A stretch of 64,000 nucleotides of DNA. Source: Cryptomeria japonica. Its lineage: Eukaryota > Streptophyta > Pinopsida > Cupressales > Cupressaceae. The notes beneath the pieces are model-generated. The model was not told where the DNA came from and searched no databases. It was given only the letters and a program-made list of their open reading frames with translations. The stretch covers positions 484,687,900 through 484,751,899 of the forward strand of contig NC_081406.1 of assembly GCF_030272615.1 (NCBI RefSeq). The letters run 5' to 3'. Below are positions 36,241 through 48,926 of the stretch, piece by piece. Positions within the stretch are counted from its first letter, which is position 1. The number at the start of each line of letters is the position of its first letter. A program made the position numbers and the translations under genes.

Positions 36241-37879
36241 TGTTAATCCTATGAGGATCTGGTTAATACTAAGACGGGGGGTGAATCAGTATTAGGACCA
36301 ATTCAAACTTTAACTCAAAATCAAACTTATCTTAGATATGAAATCATTTAAAAAATATCTCAAGTTTTGTAATCAGATCTAATAACCTCTTTATTAGATT
36401 TTCTTAACACATTAATCAAATCATTTGCCAATACTTTCACCACCAAAGCAAACATATAAACTTTATCATTTACCAAATCATTAACCTTATCAATAAGATC
36501 AAATACTTTCTCAAACAACTTCTTATTAGTATTGGTAACCTTTGATAAACTTCTGATAAAACATCATAACGGGTGTCTCAAAAATAATGCATGAAATGAA
36601 ATATAAACAAGAACATTACATGAAAAAAATTCCACACATGAACACCATAAGTTTTTTACATGAAACCCAAATAGGGAAAAAACCATGGTGGGAGTTGGCA
36701 CCCACAAATATTTGTACTCTTTTGAAGTACGCCCTATTAGGAGCTTACAATACGCCCGGTTAGGGGATTTGCCTTGCAACCCAGTTAGGAGCTTGATGAT
36801 CTATTAGGATCAACCTCATGAGAGGATATAACACTCTTTTGAGAGCTACCCTATTAGGGGACTTAAATGTTCAAGGCCTATTAGAACCTACCCGGTCAAG
36901 GGATTTAAGTTGTTGCAACTAATAGGGAACAAAAGTAAGAAAATGTTTTGTTTACTTGCACTTATTTGATTGCTTGATCAGATCCAGTTATACACAACAC
37001 TCTTCAACTCTTAGGAAGATCTCACACTTCACTTGGATGGCTTAACACATTCTCTAAGACCACCAATAGAATAAAAATCAACTTTGTCAACATAAATAGC
37101 CATCTCAACTAGGTCAGCCACAAAACCTAATTACATCATGAATTTACAATTAGATCATAAGAGATTGTCATAGATCACTATACAAATTATTACAACAAAT
37201 CACAATGCAATATCAATTGTTGGTTGATCTTAACCCATCACGAAAATCCGATCTGTATCCTCAAAAAACTCTACTAAGTGTTTCAATGATTCCCAAGAAA
37301 ATATTCCTTGAATCACACCAAAATAGCTATCAAATATTTCATGCGGGTTGTGTTGGGTAACCAACTTCATGTAGACTCGCTGTCGATCACCATCATAACA
37401 AAAATCATTACCAGATTGATGATTTCTTCACCGGTCCTTAAACCCTACTAAAAACTTAGCAAACTTCATCAAAAATTTGAAACACACATTCCAGTAATCA
37501 TCAAAAGTTCTAGTTCCAATAATATACACCTTTCCATGATACAAGTTCACCATTCAAACCACAAATCACCAGTCGCCTTTGATCAACCGATCCAATCAAA
37601 ACAATTTTGCTTCACCAATTAAAGTCCTATTTCACAGACTTTAGTTCACTGTTGATAAACCTTGTCTTTTGGTAAACCAAATCACTTAAATGACAAAACA
37701 AAATATCAGCAAGATCAGGAACATCAGATGCCAGCAATGACAACACAAATAACTGATCATTTATTCTATTCATAGAATCTCAATCTCTTCATCACAAATG
37801 GACTTCTATCCTTTATCGGTGCAGTCATCCAAATTCAACTGCATCACTTGATCTACATCAATTATGCCAAATTCCAACA
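36241..37879 (-). repeat. CopF 5' LTR
   Basis: 1639-bp direct repeat of 30643-32300, ending CCAACA next to TSD AACCA. Confidence 0.9.
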
Positions 37880-37884
37880 AACCA

Positions 37885-38391
37885 ATTATTAAATCCCACT
37901 GATAACGCATCAGGAACATCCTCCAATACATTACATAAATGGGTCCATAACCTAGATAACAACAAACCCAAAATAGGTCGTTATAAACCAAATCCAACAC
38001 CACTGATGAACTAGAACATGAACAAGATAACCAACAACATCCCAAAAGCCATCTAGAAGCTACACCAACACCACTTATCCCTTGCATCAAAACATCTTCA
38101 ACAAAGCTCTACTAGTAAAACCCTTACTGGTGAGTAAAAGGCTTACTAGAACAAATGATAGCTCCTAAGTCATCAAATCCTGAACCAACTGATCGTGATA
38201 CACATCTGAATAGCATGAATGGTAGATCCAAACCAATTCCACAAACCAAAACATACCATAGCATACCGAATCATAATCTAACCACTCTACCAGAACCAAC
38301 CAAAAATTGGTAAACAACCAAAACAATGGGTGTTGCCATCAATGACAAAACATCAATGCAACACATAATCAATTCCTCCAAATTTCCAACA
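37885..38391 (-). repeat. CopC 3' LTR, inner part
   Basis: Resumes after the CopF TSD and ends TTTCCAACA at 38391. Total CopC LTR about 1.25 kb. Confidence 0.78.
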
Positions 38392-38732
38392 ATCTCCCCC
38401 TTTGGCATTGATGGAAACACTAGATGTGAAAAACATCCAAGTGTCAAGAAATGCCAAACAAGTCTCCCCCTATGGAAGACAACCAATAATCTCCCACAAA
38501 ATGATATAGCAATGAAGTTTCAATCTCTCCCCCTTTGACTGATATTCTGTTAAGCTCTATTTTTCACATATATCTCTCCCCGTTTGACATTAATGCCAAA
38601 AATCTGATATAAACATCAAAGAAAATTCATAAATTTTTTGACTACTCCCCCTGAGTAGTAGCACCACCACATCAATCTGGAATGAATATTAGCTCTGTAA
38701 ATGCATACCAAACTGATGTTAATCAACATCAT
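38392..38732 (-). promoter_or_regulatory. CopC polypurine tracts and 3' non-coding region
   Basis: ATCTCCCCCTTTGGCATTGA next to the LTR at 38392. Additional TCTCCCCC tracts at about 38462-38469 and 38525-38532, TCTCCCCGTTTGACATTAA at about 38574, and ACTCCCCCTGAGTAG at about 38643. No coding potential. Confidence 0.7.
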
Positions 38733-41700
38733 TCAGGTCTCTACCGGACGGGCAGAAACACCCAATCTATTTTTGAAGTACACAAATGATTCTTTAGGCA
38801 AAGGTTTAGCGAAGATGTTTGCAATCTTCTCTTTAGTGTTCACATAAATGAGTTTGACTTCATTTTCTTCCACCTTCTCCTTCAAAGAGTTATACTTGAT
38901 AGATACGTGCTTTGTCTTAGAATGAAATACCAGATTCTTTGATATATCAATAGCAGCAGAGTTATCATAGTGAATAACTACCGGCTCATTACAATCCACC
39001 TTTATATCCTTCAACATTTACTTCATCCATAGAACTTGTGTACAATTAGTAGGAGCAGCAACATACTCAGCTTCAATAGTAGATAAAGAAGTCCATGACT
39101 GCTTTTTGCTGATCCATGAAACAAATTTCTTTCCAAGAAAGAAAGCTCCACTAGATGTGCTCTTCCGATCATCAACATCTCCAGCCCAATCTGCATTTGT
39201 ATATGCACATAATGTAAAGTCATCATTTTTAGGATACCACAAACCATATTTATTTGTTCCCTGCAAATACCTGAAAATCCTTTTCACCCCACCCCCATGA
39301 TTTTCTCTAGGCTCACTCTGATATCTCGATACAATATAAACTACATTTATTATATCTAGTCTAGTCTGAGTCAGATATAACAAATCTCCAATCACAGACT
39401 TGTACCTAGTAGGATTTACTAGTGCAGATGCATCATTCTTTGTCAATTTCTCACTTGTAACTATCGGAGTACTAACTGGTTTAGAATTTTCCATACCAAA
39501 TTTCTTCCACATATCTCTAGCATACTTAGTTTGACAGATGAAAATACCTTTATCAGTTTGAGTAATCTGCAAACCTAAGAAAAATCTCATCTCCCCAATC
39601 ATAAACATCTCAAATTCATTCTTCATATTGTTAGATAATTCCATACACAACTTATCTTCACCTCCAAAAATGGTATCATCAACAAAGACTTCAATAATCA
39701 ATATGTCATCATCAGTGATTTTATAATATAAATTACTGTCAGCATTACCTTTAGTGAAATCAAGCTTCAAATTATATTTATCTAGTCTTGTATACCAGGC
39801 TCTAGGTGCTTGTTTCAATCCTTATAAAGATTTCTTTAACCTGCAAACCATGTTTTTGTCATCTGAAAGTGAAAATCCATCAGGTTGCTCAATATAAACT
39901 TCCTCTTCAAGATCTTCATTCAGAAATGAAGACTTAACATCCATATGATAAACCTTGTAGTTCTTATGTGTAGCATAAGCAAGAAATAATCTCACAACTT
40001 CAATCCTAGCTACGGGTGCAAAGGTTTCACCATAATCAATTCCTTCCTTTTGAGAATGTCCTTTACAAACCAATCTAGCTTTATTCCTTACAACTTGTCC
40101 ATCCTCATTCAATTTATTCCTAAAAACACATTTAGTTCCAATAACATTCTTATTTTTAGGTCAGGGAACTAAAGTCCATGTGTTATTCTTTTCTATCTGA
40201 TCTAATTCTTCTTCCATAGCTTTCATCCAACATTTATCTTTACAAGCTTCAATTACTGATGTCGGTTCAATTTGAGAAATAAAACATACCTCATCAGCTG
40301 CCAACCTTCTTCTTGTCATCACTCGTTTGCTTTTTTCTCCAATAATCTGATCTTCTGAATGATTCAACCTTACATACCTAGGAGTCTTTTGATTTTCTAT
40401 TCCTATGTCCTAATCTTTAGTTACTATTGAAATTTCTGATACTACCGGAGTAACTGGTTCAACATTTTGTTCTGGTATAGGTGCTACTGGTTCAATTATG
40501 ATCATTTACACTATTGGTTCTCTCTCATAAGTTCTGATTTGACTTTTGTTCTGCTCATCCACTTTGACATTTGTGCTCTCCATAATTCTCTACAATATTT
40601 TGTTATAACATCTATATGATTTTCTTTCATTAGAATAACCAAGAAATATTCCTTCATCGCATCTAGGATCAAACTTTCCAATGGAATCATCTTTTTATAT
40701 AGCATTTACTACCAAAGATTATGAAATACTTAACTATCGGTGTACAACCAAACCATAACTCATAAGGTGTCTTACCGGTATCTCCTATGATGTGAACTCT
40801 GTTGAATGTGTTTACTGTCGTGCTTACAGCTTCTCTCTAGTAGATATGAGGCAAATTAGCTTCTATCATCATAGTTCTAGCTGCATCCAAGATAGTTATG
40901 TTCTTTCTTTCCACAACTCCATTCTGTTGAGGTGTCTAAGGTCCAGACAACTGTCTCCTTATCCCATTCTTCTCACAATAGCTGTTAAATTCACCGAATG
41001 TGAATTTTCCACCCTAATTTGACCTTAAACATTTAATCTTCAATCTCGTCTCTGTCTCAACTTTAGCTTTAAAGATTTTAAACTTTTCAAATGCTTCAAA
41101 CTTCTCCCTTAGAAAAGTAACCCACATCATTCTTGAATAGTCGTCAATAATTAGCATGAAATATCTATACCCTAAAAACTTTTGATTCTAGTAGGACCAC
41201 AGAAATCAGTATGAATAAGATCAAGAACATCATTAGATCTATCTTGTATAATATTAAAAGAAGTTCTGATTTGCTTTCCCATTTGACATTCCTTACATAC
41301 CAGATTATAGGCTTTACAATCTTAGGTATATCTCTAATTGCTTTAGTAGAAATGATCTTCACAATGCAACCAAAATTAACATGACACAACCTCTTATGCC
41401 ATAGCCAACTCTCATCAATTTGTGCAATCAAATATGTCTTCTCACCGGAGTTCAAATGAAAGATATTACCTTTAGTCTGTGTATCAGTTGCAATCTCCAA
41501 TCCAGATCTGTTGATAATCTTGCATTTTGCATCCTTGAACTGTAACTGAAATCTCTTATCCACCAACTATCCTACACTCAAAATATTATGCCTTAAAACT
41601 TCAACATAATAAACATTATCAGTGTCATGCTTACCATCCTTTGATATTGTTCCTCTTCCCTTAATAATGCATTCTTTGTCATCTCCAAATCTAACTAGAC

Positions 41701-41920
41701 CACCATCAAATTCTTGCATAGATAAGAACTTCCTTTTATCTCCAGCCATATGATATGAACATCCACTGTCAATTACCCATTCATCCTTGTCTTCAATTTT
41801 AGTAGCAAGGGCCTTCTCTTCAAGTACTGGATCATATTCCTTGATAGCCAAAAATACCCATTCCTTTCCATTGCCAGATCCACTAGCTAAATCTTGTGTC
41901 GGTTCATCATCAAAATCAGT
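38733..41920 (-). pseudogene. CopC protease, integrase, RT and RNase H
   Basis: Protease VIDSGCSYHMAGDKRKF (about 41730-41790), pre-integrase LWHKRLCHVNF (about 41365-41410), integrase about 40550-41200 (many stops), RT about 39300-40370 ([49 protein letters not shown]), RNase H 38733-39250 (NADWAGDVDDRKSTSSGAFF, YDNSAAIDISKN). RT to the middle of RNase H (39818-39018) is a 266-residue open stretch, the best preserved part. The frame upstream continues in the 52603-53455 piece once insert G is set aside. Confidence 0.88.
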
Positions 41921-41925
41921 CACAC
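41921..41925. repeat. Element G target-site duplication CACAC (right copy 52598-52602)
   Basis: CACAC flanks G on both sides. Without G the CopC frame between zinc knuckle and protease is uninterrupted. Confidence 0.88.
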
Positions 41926-42790
41926 TGTAAGGACCACCGCAATTTCAAAAATAACATATTTCACAAAATACACATAATCAAGAATAAATCATTGCCACGT
42001 GTCTAGATATACAAGGTTAGAGACAAGAAATTGTATTTCAACATATGAAGTCAAATTACATAAGCTGACAACAAGATAAGCATAAGGAAACATATACCTA
42101 TACATTAAACCACAAGGTTGAAAACAATAAATGTACAAGGAGCAATTCATGATGACCACCCTGACAAGAAATTTTGACATCTATAGATCCCTCAAACACA
42201 TCATGGACGAGAACATTGCCAAAGCGCGTTTCCACCCTACCACAAAGTAGTTACACTTCCCCAGAATCTTTCATGACATGAAAGATACCTAGCCCAGCAT
42301 GAAGAAGACTAGTAGTGTGATACTAGCAAGAGTAATGGAATTTGTGCAACTAGCATGACATGTCCACATTCTATAACTAATGTAACGATATCATGATGTA
42401 CAATATGCATTTCAACTATAACGACAAAGTAACAATCCTTGCTTATTACAAATATGAAGACAAAGAAACAATCCTTATTTATCTATCATAAATCCTTTTT
42501 TTAGATCTTAGTTCCATCCGATTCTGACTTATTTCAAAGGTAACATGAAATTATGTCAAACACTAGGAAAACACAACAATGACTTGTACAAGAGTTCACA
42601 GTTACATTCAAAAGCTTCATTCTACCTTTAGAGAAAACAATGAACATTTACCACATTGATGCAATACTCTAATACTAGAGAAAGATTTTCATATCTCGTC
42701 TAGACTATTCCATGTTAATACATGATTGCTAATTAGAATTTTAGAAGATAGAAATATTCATGATAACAATAATGTGTTTTGATGGAATAT

Positions 42791-42846
42791 ATTACCAATT
42801 ATGGATTAAGGTATATATATTACCAATTATGGATTAAGGTATATAT
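42791..42846. repeat. 28-bp tandem duplication
   Basis: ATTACCAATTATGGATTAAG plus GTATATAT occurs twice head to tail inside element G. Confidence 0.9.
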
Positions 42847-43002
42847 AAATTTCTAGGCACTAGCTACTTGTACCTTTCAAGTCTTCTAATATTTCTAAAT
42901 AATAAGATACTAATGATGTAATCATCATAGATTGGAAGGTAGATTTGTCTTGAGAGCACTAAACATTCTCCATAACCTACACTACTCATGCTCCACATAC
43001 AA

Positions 43003-43007
43003 CTTTG
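43003..43007. repeat. CopD target-site duplication CTTTG (right copy 50436-50440)
   Basis: CTTTG directly outside both CopD LTRs. Confidence 0.92.
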
Positions 43008-44521
43008 TGATAACTCAATGATGAACGGATAGTACTAACCCGGTACTGAGAGGGGGGTTGAATCAGTACAGACAAAAATATAGTCCTAAACCGGTTTGAC
43101 AATAGACACTTCAAATGACTAGCAAGCAGTAACACCAATTTGAAACAGAGTGCAACCGGTATCACTAAGAATGACTGAGACAAGCATTAACTGGTTACTC
43201 ACTTAGCTTTTCACTCAACTCAGGACTACACTACCATTTCACCCTTATGTATAAACAGGTAATCTATCATCAGATCATAATAACAGCTAGTTCAACATGT
43301 TTTATTGATAGGCATAAAACACAGAACCATCATATGCTTGACAGACAATAGGAAAGCATCACACATGAGACACATATTTTTCATGTGGAAACCCAACTAG
43401 GAAAAACCACGATGGGGATGAATACCCACAAGCTATTTTTTGAACTCTTTAGAATTCTGCTCTGTTAGGAGCCTTCTCCGGTTAAAGACATTACAATAGG
43501 TTCTGCTAGGAACTGATCCTTTTAAAGATCACTCAGTTAAGGGATGGCTACAATACCTGGTTAAGGGTTAAACCCTATTAAAGGTTACCTTGTTAGAGGA
43601 TTTCAAGAACTCAATAGCTAAAGGATTTCGAACTCAATAGCTTTGAATTACCCTGTTAAAGGATTTACAACAAGCTGATTAAGGCTACCCTGTTAAGGGA
43701 TTTTCCAAATATTGAGGTGGTTAGAGATCAACAGGAATTACAATGATCTGGTAACAACACTCAATGCCAATGCAGATCTGCTTAAGCTCCTTTTCACCTT
43801 CTACACTTACACTTTGCAGGTATCACTTCTCTTCTTTTTGGTCTGGCAAGAATCACATATCCCTTCTCTTGGATACACACACACAACTTTTTCCAACAAC
43901 CTCAGAAAGAGACACAACATCGACCTTATAGGAAAATAGATAGGTCGGTAGCATAAACCCTAAACCCTAAACCTGTTAGGTTAAGGAATTCAAACGGTTC
44001 AATCCTGACCGTTGAGAACACTCCATTAATTGCAACAGTCTTGATCCAATCTCAAGACATTCTCCATCATCCATTTTCACTAATTTCATGGCGGTTGATA
44101 ACCCATCACACGTTATCACCATTTTATAGACTTCGCACATTCCTAAGGTAGATAGGAACAATCTCCATGCAAGATCCTTCACACGCACAAGGCTGATATG
44201 GCAACATGATCTATTCTTCATTACAATGCTAACTCATCACACAATGACACTGGTTGAGCCACATAGGCTTGAAGCACTTAAACTAGAAACCCTGAAGTTG
44301 AGACTACCAACTGGTAGTCATACAACGCTTCTATGTGTCAGTTCCCATAACCATATGTCGGTTCACCTTGAACAAGAACACCGCTTCACTTTGGCACTAA
44401 TGTTGGTTCACGGTGTTCTACTAGTTCTCTCATATGTCAGTTCTCACTTCTTCAGCATATTGACATCAATGACAACATACAATATAATTATGTCCACATA
44501 CTAGTTCACATAATGTCAACA
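43008..44521 (-). repeat. CopD 3' LTR
   Basis: 1514 bp. Contains repeated CCCTGTTAAGGGATTT-type phrases at about 43480-43700 and a CCCTAAA x2 run at about 43954-43973 (one unit more than in the other LTR). Confidence 0.93.
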
Positions 44522-44765
44522 ATCTCCCTCTTTGGCATTGATGGCAATAAACAAAGATATCTTCTCCGCTTCACATCTTCTCCACTTGATATCTTCTCCA
44601 CTTCACATCTTCTCCCCCTTTGACAACAATGCCAAAGTGGAGGCACAAGCTTCCTTGTTCCATTATGCTGCTCCCCCTGAGGAGTAGCATCCTTCACCAC
44701 ATCAATCCAAAATAAATTTGACTATGCACTACCTGACTGATGCGGAGCATATGCTTTTAGTTTAC
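44522..44765 (-). promoter_or_regulatory. CopD polypurine tract, duplicate tract and 3' non-coding region
   Basis: Plus-strand ATCTCCCTCTTTGGCATTGA at the LTR and CTTCTCCCCCTTTGACAACA at about 44609. No coding potential. Confidence 0.72.
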
Positions 44766-47700
44766 CTCCTGAAGGGGCAACACCCCTAATTCACCTCTTA
44801 ACAACATAAATGTAGTCTTTGGGAGAGGCTTGGTGAATATGTCTGCTAACTACTCCTTATTGGAAACATGTTCCAGTGCAATCTCTTTGTTTTGAACCTT
44901 TTCCCTTAAGAAATGATACTTAAGCTCAAAGTGCTTGGTTCTAGAATGTAAAACCGGATTCTTGGAGATGTTAATTGCACTAGTATTGTCACAAAATATA
45001 CTTACCGGTTCAGATACAGGAACTTTGAAGCCATTTAATACATGCTTCATCCAAATTGTCTGAGGTGCAGTTCATGAAAGTTGCAACATATTCTACTTCC
45101 GTTATAGACTGAGAGATACAACTCTGCTTCTTACTCATCCATGAGACTAGTCTACCACTGAGGAAGAATGCACCATCGGTTGTTCTCTTCCAGTCATCTA
45201 TATTACCAGCCCAATCAACATCTATGAACACTTTCAAGTTGAAATCATTGCTATATGGATACCACAATCCATAGTCAATAGTTCCCTTCAGATACCTAAG
45301 AATCCGCTTGACTGCAACCAAGTGGGATTCTCTTGGGCTTTTCTCTAACCTTGCAGTAATGCCAACTGCATGTGCAATATCTGGTCTGCTATGCACTACA
45401 TAATGCAATTTACCAATTATTGATCGATATTCCTTCTCATCAACCAATGCTGAGTCATCTTCTTTGGATAGTTTACAACCGGTCACCATTGGTGTACCAA
45501 CCGGTTTGCTATCTTCCATGCCAAAGGTCTTCAACACCTCTTTGACATACTTGGACTAAGTGATAAAGATTCCATCCTTCATCTATTGGATTTGCAGTCC
45601 AATGAAGAATATAATCTCCCCTATGAGTGACATTTAAAACTCTTTCTTCATCTCATCTGCAAACTCATGACTCATCTTGTCATCTCCACCAAAGATAATG
45701 TCATCAACAAATACCTCATAGATCAGGATCTGATCTCCTTCAGACTTCAAGTAGATATTGTTATCTTCACTTCTTCTCTCAAATCCAATCTTCACAAGAT
45801 GAGAATGCAGACATTCATACCATGCCCTAGGTGCCTGCTTTAGTCCATATAAGGCTTTATGTAGCCTACATACCATGTCACTATCTTCAGATAGGGAAAA
45901 CCCATCTAGTTGCTCAATATACATCTCCTCTTCAAGTACACCATTTAGGAATGCAAATTTTACATCCATTTGATATACTTTGAAACCTTTAAAAGTTGCA
46001 TATGCAAGAAGCATATAGACCCCTTCCAATCTGGCTACAGGAGCAAAGATTTCTCCATAGTATTCTCCTTCTTCTTGAGCATATCCTTTGCATACCAATC
46101 TGGCTTTATTTCTAATCACTGTGACATCCTCATTCATCCTATTTTTGAAGACCCATTTGGTACCAATGACATTTTTATGCTTCGGTCTGGGTACCAAAGA
46201 CCATGTACTATTTTTCTCTATCTGGTCAAGTTCCTCTTCCATTGCCTTGATCCAGTCTTCATCTTTATGTGCCTCTTTGAATGTTTTAGGCTCAAATTCA
46301 AAGATCATACATGAGTTTTCTCTGACCTTTCTTCTTGTAAGGATTCCTACATCCTTATCTCCTATTATCTTCTTAGGATCATGATTCAGCTTGACATACC
46401 GAGGAATGGTCTTGATAGATTCCTCTTGCTTTTCTTCTTCATCCTCATCTCCATTAGTATCATCATCTACATTTTCTAGTGTAGGAACATTATTACTGGT
46501 ACTCGATTGGCTATCAACCGGTTCCTAGAAGGTTGTAACTGGTTCGTCTACCACTTACTCATTGCTAGTTTCTTCAGTTTTCTCAGAGGTTTCATCAACT
46601 CTTACATTGATGCTTTCCATAATTCTCTAAGTCCTATTGTTGAAACACTTGAGAGATTTGCTCTTGATGGAATATCCTAGGAATATTCCCTCATCACATT
46701 TCCCATCAAATTTGCTATAGTGTTCACTCCTCTTGATGTAACATTTACTACTAAACACTCTAAAGTAGCTGACCATAGGTGTCTTATCGATCGAATACTC
46801 ATAAGGAGTTTTATCCTTACCTTTCTTGATGAGTACCCAATTTATTGTGTAGACTGTAGTGCTCACCGCTTCTCTCCAAAAGGTGTGAGCTACCTTTCCT
46901 TGAATCAACATGGTTCTAGCTGCTTCAACCATAGTCTGATTATTCCTCTCTGCTAGGCCATTCTACTATGGAGTCCAGGGGGTAGACAATTGCCTCTTGA
47001 TGCCATGTTCTTCATAGTACTTGTTGAATTCACTAGAAGTGAATTCCCCTCCTTGATTAGTTCTCAGGCACTTGATCCTTTTACCGCTTTCCTTCTCCAC
47101 TAACGCTCTGAAAGATTTGAAATTTACAAAGGCTTCTGATTTGTCTTTCAAGAATGTGACCCACATCATTCTTGAGCAGTCATCCGTGAGAATCATGAAG
47201 TACCTATCACCCTGCACACTTCTAGTTTTCATAGGACCACACAAGTCAGTATGCACAAGATCAAGCAAGTTATCAGCAGTGAAAGATTTACCTTTAAAGG
47301 TTGAGGAAAACATTTTCCCCAATTGACACTCTCTGCACAAGGTATTATCTAGTTTGCTGAGCACCGACAACCCTCTAACTACCTTTATCTTACTAGCCTT
47401 CAAAATGTTATTAAAGTTTATATGGCAGAGTCTCCTATGCCATATCCAACTATCATCAAATGTAGCCATAAGACATGTACTTATATTTGTATTCAGCTGA
47501 AATAGGTTACCTTTGATTTGCATGCTGGTGGCCACCAATTCACCATTCTTTCCTTTTATTCTGCAAACTCCATTGTTGAATTCCAAAGTGAGGCCACTGT
47601 CATTCAGCTGGGCAACACTCAGAAGGTTGTGTCTTAGACCATCAACCCAATACACATTGTCAGCACTACTCTATCCATTCAGAGAGATGGACCCTCTGCC

Positions 47701-48855
47701 TTTGACCATGCATGGTGCATCATTGCCAAAGTGAACCACACCACCATCATACTCCTCCAGTGATAGAAAATTGCTCCGGTCACCAGTCATATGGTGAGAA
47801 TAGCCACTGTCAATGATCCACTCATTGGAATTATCAAACTGGGAGACAAGAGCCTTCTTGTCTGACACATCTTCCTTGATAGAAACAAACACAATATCTT
47901 CATTTTCTTCATCCTCTGATTCTTCATCTGTGACACCTTCATCAACTGCCACAAAATAGTTTCTCTGGTTTCCTCCTTTGAATTTCTTGAACCTTTCCGG
48001 TTTTTCCTTGTTGTCACCATTAGGACAATTTACAACAATATGTCCTATCCGGTTACAAGAGTAGCATTTCAAAGGTAGCTTACCTCTATATTTGCCGGTT
48101 CCTTTTGGAATTTTCCTAGAAAGGAAAGCTTCAAATGCCATCAAAATCTCCTCATCATCCATTTCTCTGCCTTGTCTTGGTTCACCACTAGTGCTAGCTT
48201 CTTTTCCTTTTCTAGATGGTACTAGAGAAGCTTTAAAAGTTGATTCAGTCTTTTGAACACTGCCATCAAAACTATTTAGCTCATAGGCTGTCAACTTTGC
48301 TATGATGGAGTCCAGGGATACCTTAGTCTTGTCTATTGATCTCAACTCCTGAATAGCAGCAACTCTTATTACATAGACCGGCAATAGGGATCTCGGGACT
48401 TTGCTTACCACAGTGGCATCTTCTATTTTACCACCTGGACTCTTGATATCTCCAACAATGGTTTTGACTCTTATTCCATACTGTTGAATGGTCTCACCTT
48501 CAACCATCCTCATATCTTCAAACTTCCCTCTAAGGCTTTCTTCCTTAGCCTGTTTTACATGCTCATCACCACCATAGATATTTTCAAGAGTATCCCATAC
48601 CTCTTTGAGATTTACCTTATCCTGAACATCAATAAAATCAATGTCAGATAAACTACTAATTAGGGCTTCCATGACTTGCCCATTCTCCTGCATTTCTCTC
48701 TTTTGGTCATCGATAAGGGTACCGGTAGGAGCAACATAGGTAGTCTCAACATAGCTCCAGTGTTGAGCACCCATGCTTCTAATGAATATCTTCATTCTGT
48801 CTTTCCATATACTTAAATTTTCTCTATTAAACTAAAGACCTTCCCTCTTCATCAT
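44766..48855 (-). pseudogene. CopD gag-pol polyprotein
   Basis: Start ATG 48855. Gag with UBN2-like part (GEQIQQYGIRV-type region near 48480) and knuckle CYSCNRIGHIVVNC (about 48015-48060), protease IIDSGYSHHMTGDRSNF (DSG intact, about 47760-47825), pre-integrase WHRRLCHINF, integrase about 46900-47330 (VHTDLCGPMKTRS, TDDCSRMMWV, NQGGEF where the family has DRGGEF/NGGEF), RT about 45640-46300 (ARLVCKGYAQEEGEYYGE, VYQMDVKFAFLNGVLEEE, VFVDDIIFGGDDK), RNase H about 44850-45330 (DVDWAGNIDDWKRTTDGAFF). One frame from 48855 to about 45060, broken by stops near 48829, 47671, 46966, 46627, 45634 and 45556 among others, then a frameshift near 45050. Mostly CAG/CAA-type to TAG/TAA changes. Not autonomous now. 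Confidence 0.9.
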
Positions 48856-48912
48856 TAGACTGGGATCTTTACTTCAAGCAGTTAAGCTTATAGCACAGAG
48901 GACCTAGAGGAT

Positions 48913-48924
48913 GCTTTGATACCA
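48913..48924 (-). promoter_or_regulatory. CopD primer-binding site
   Basis: GCTTTGATACCA on the plus strand, one mismatch from the standard site, two bases from the LTR. Confidence 0.88.
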
Positions 48925-48926
48925 AT

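Larger units (their letters stand above)
30643..37879 (-). mobile_element. CopF, copia element with RT deletion
   Basis: Complete 7.2-kb minus-strand element with LTRs 30643-32300 and 36241-37879, PBS 36227-36238, polypurine tract at 32301 and TSD AACCA. The polyprotein region (32736-36166) lacks most of the RT fingers/palm and part of the integrase C-terminus. It is therefore defective by deletion as well as by stops. Confidence 0.9.

Noticed and set aside
43954-43973. CCCTAAACCCTAAACC, plant telomere-like repeat
   Set aside because: Only two units, inside the CopD LTR, with one unit in the partner LTR. It is a small LTR microsatellite and not an interstitial telomere.
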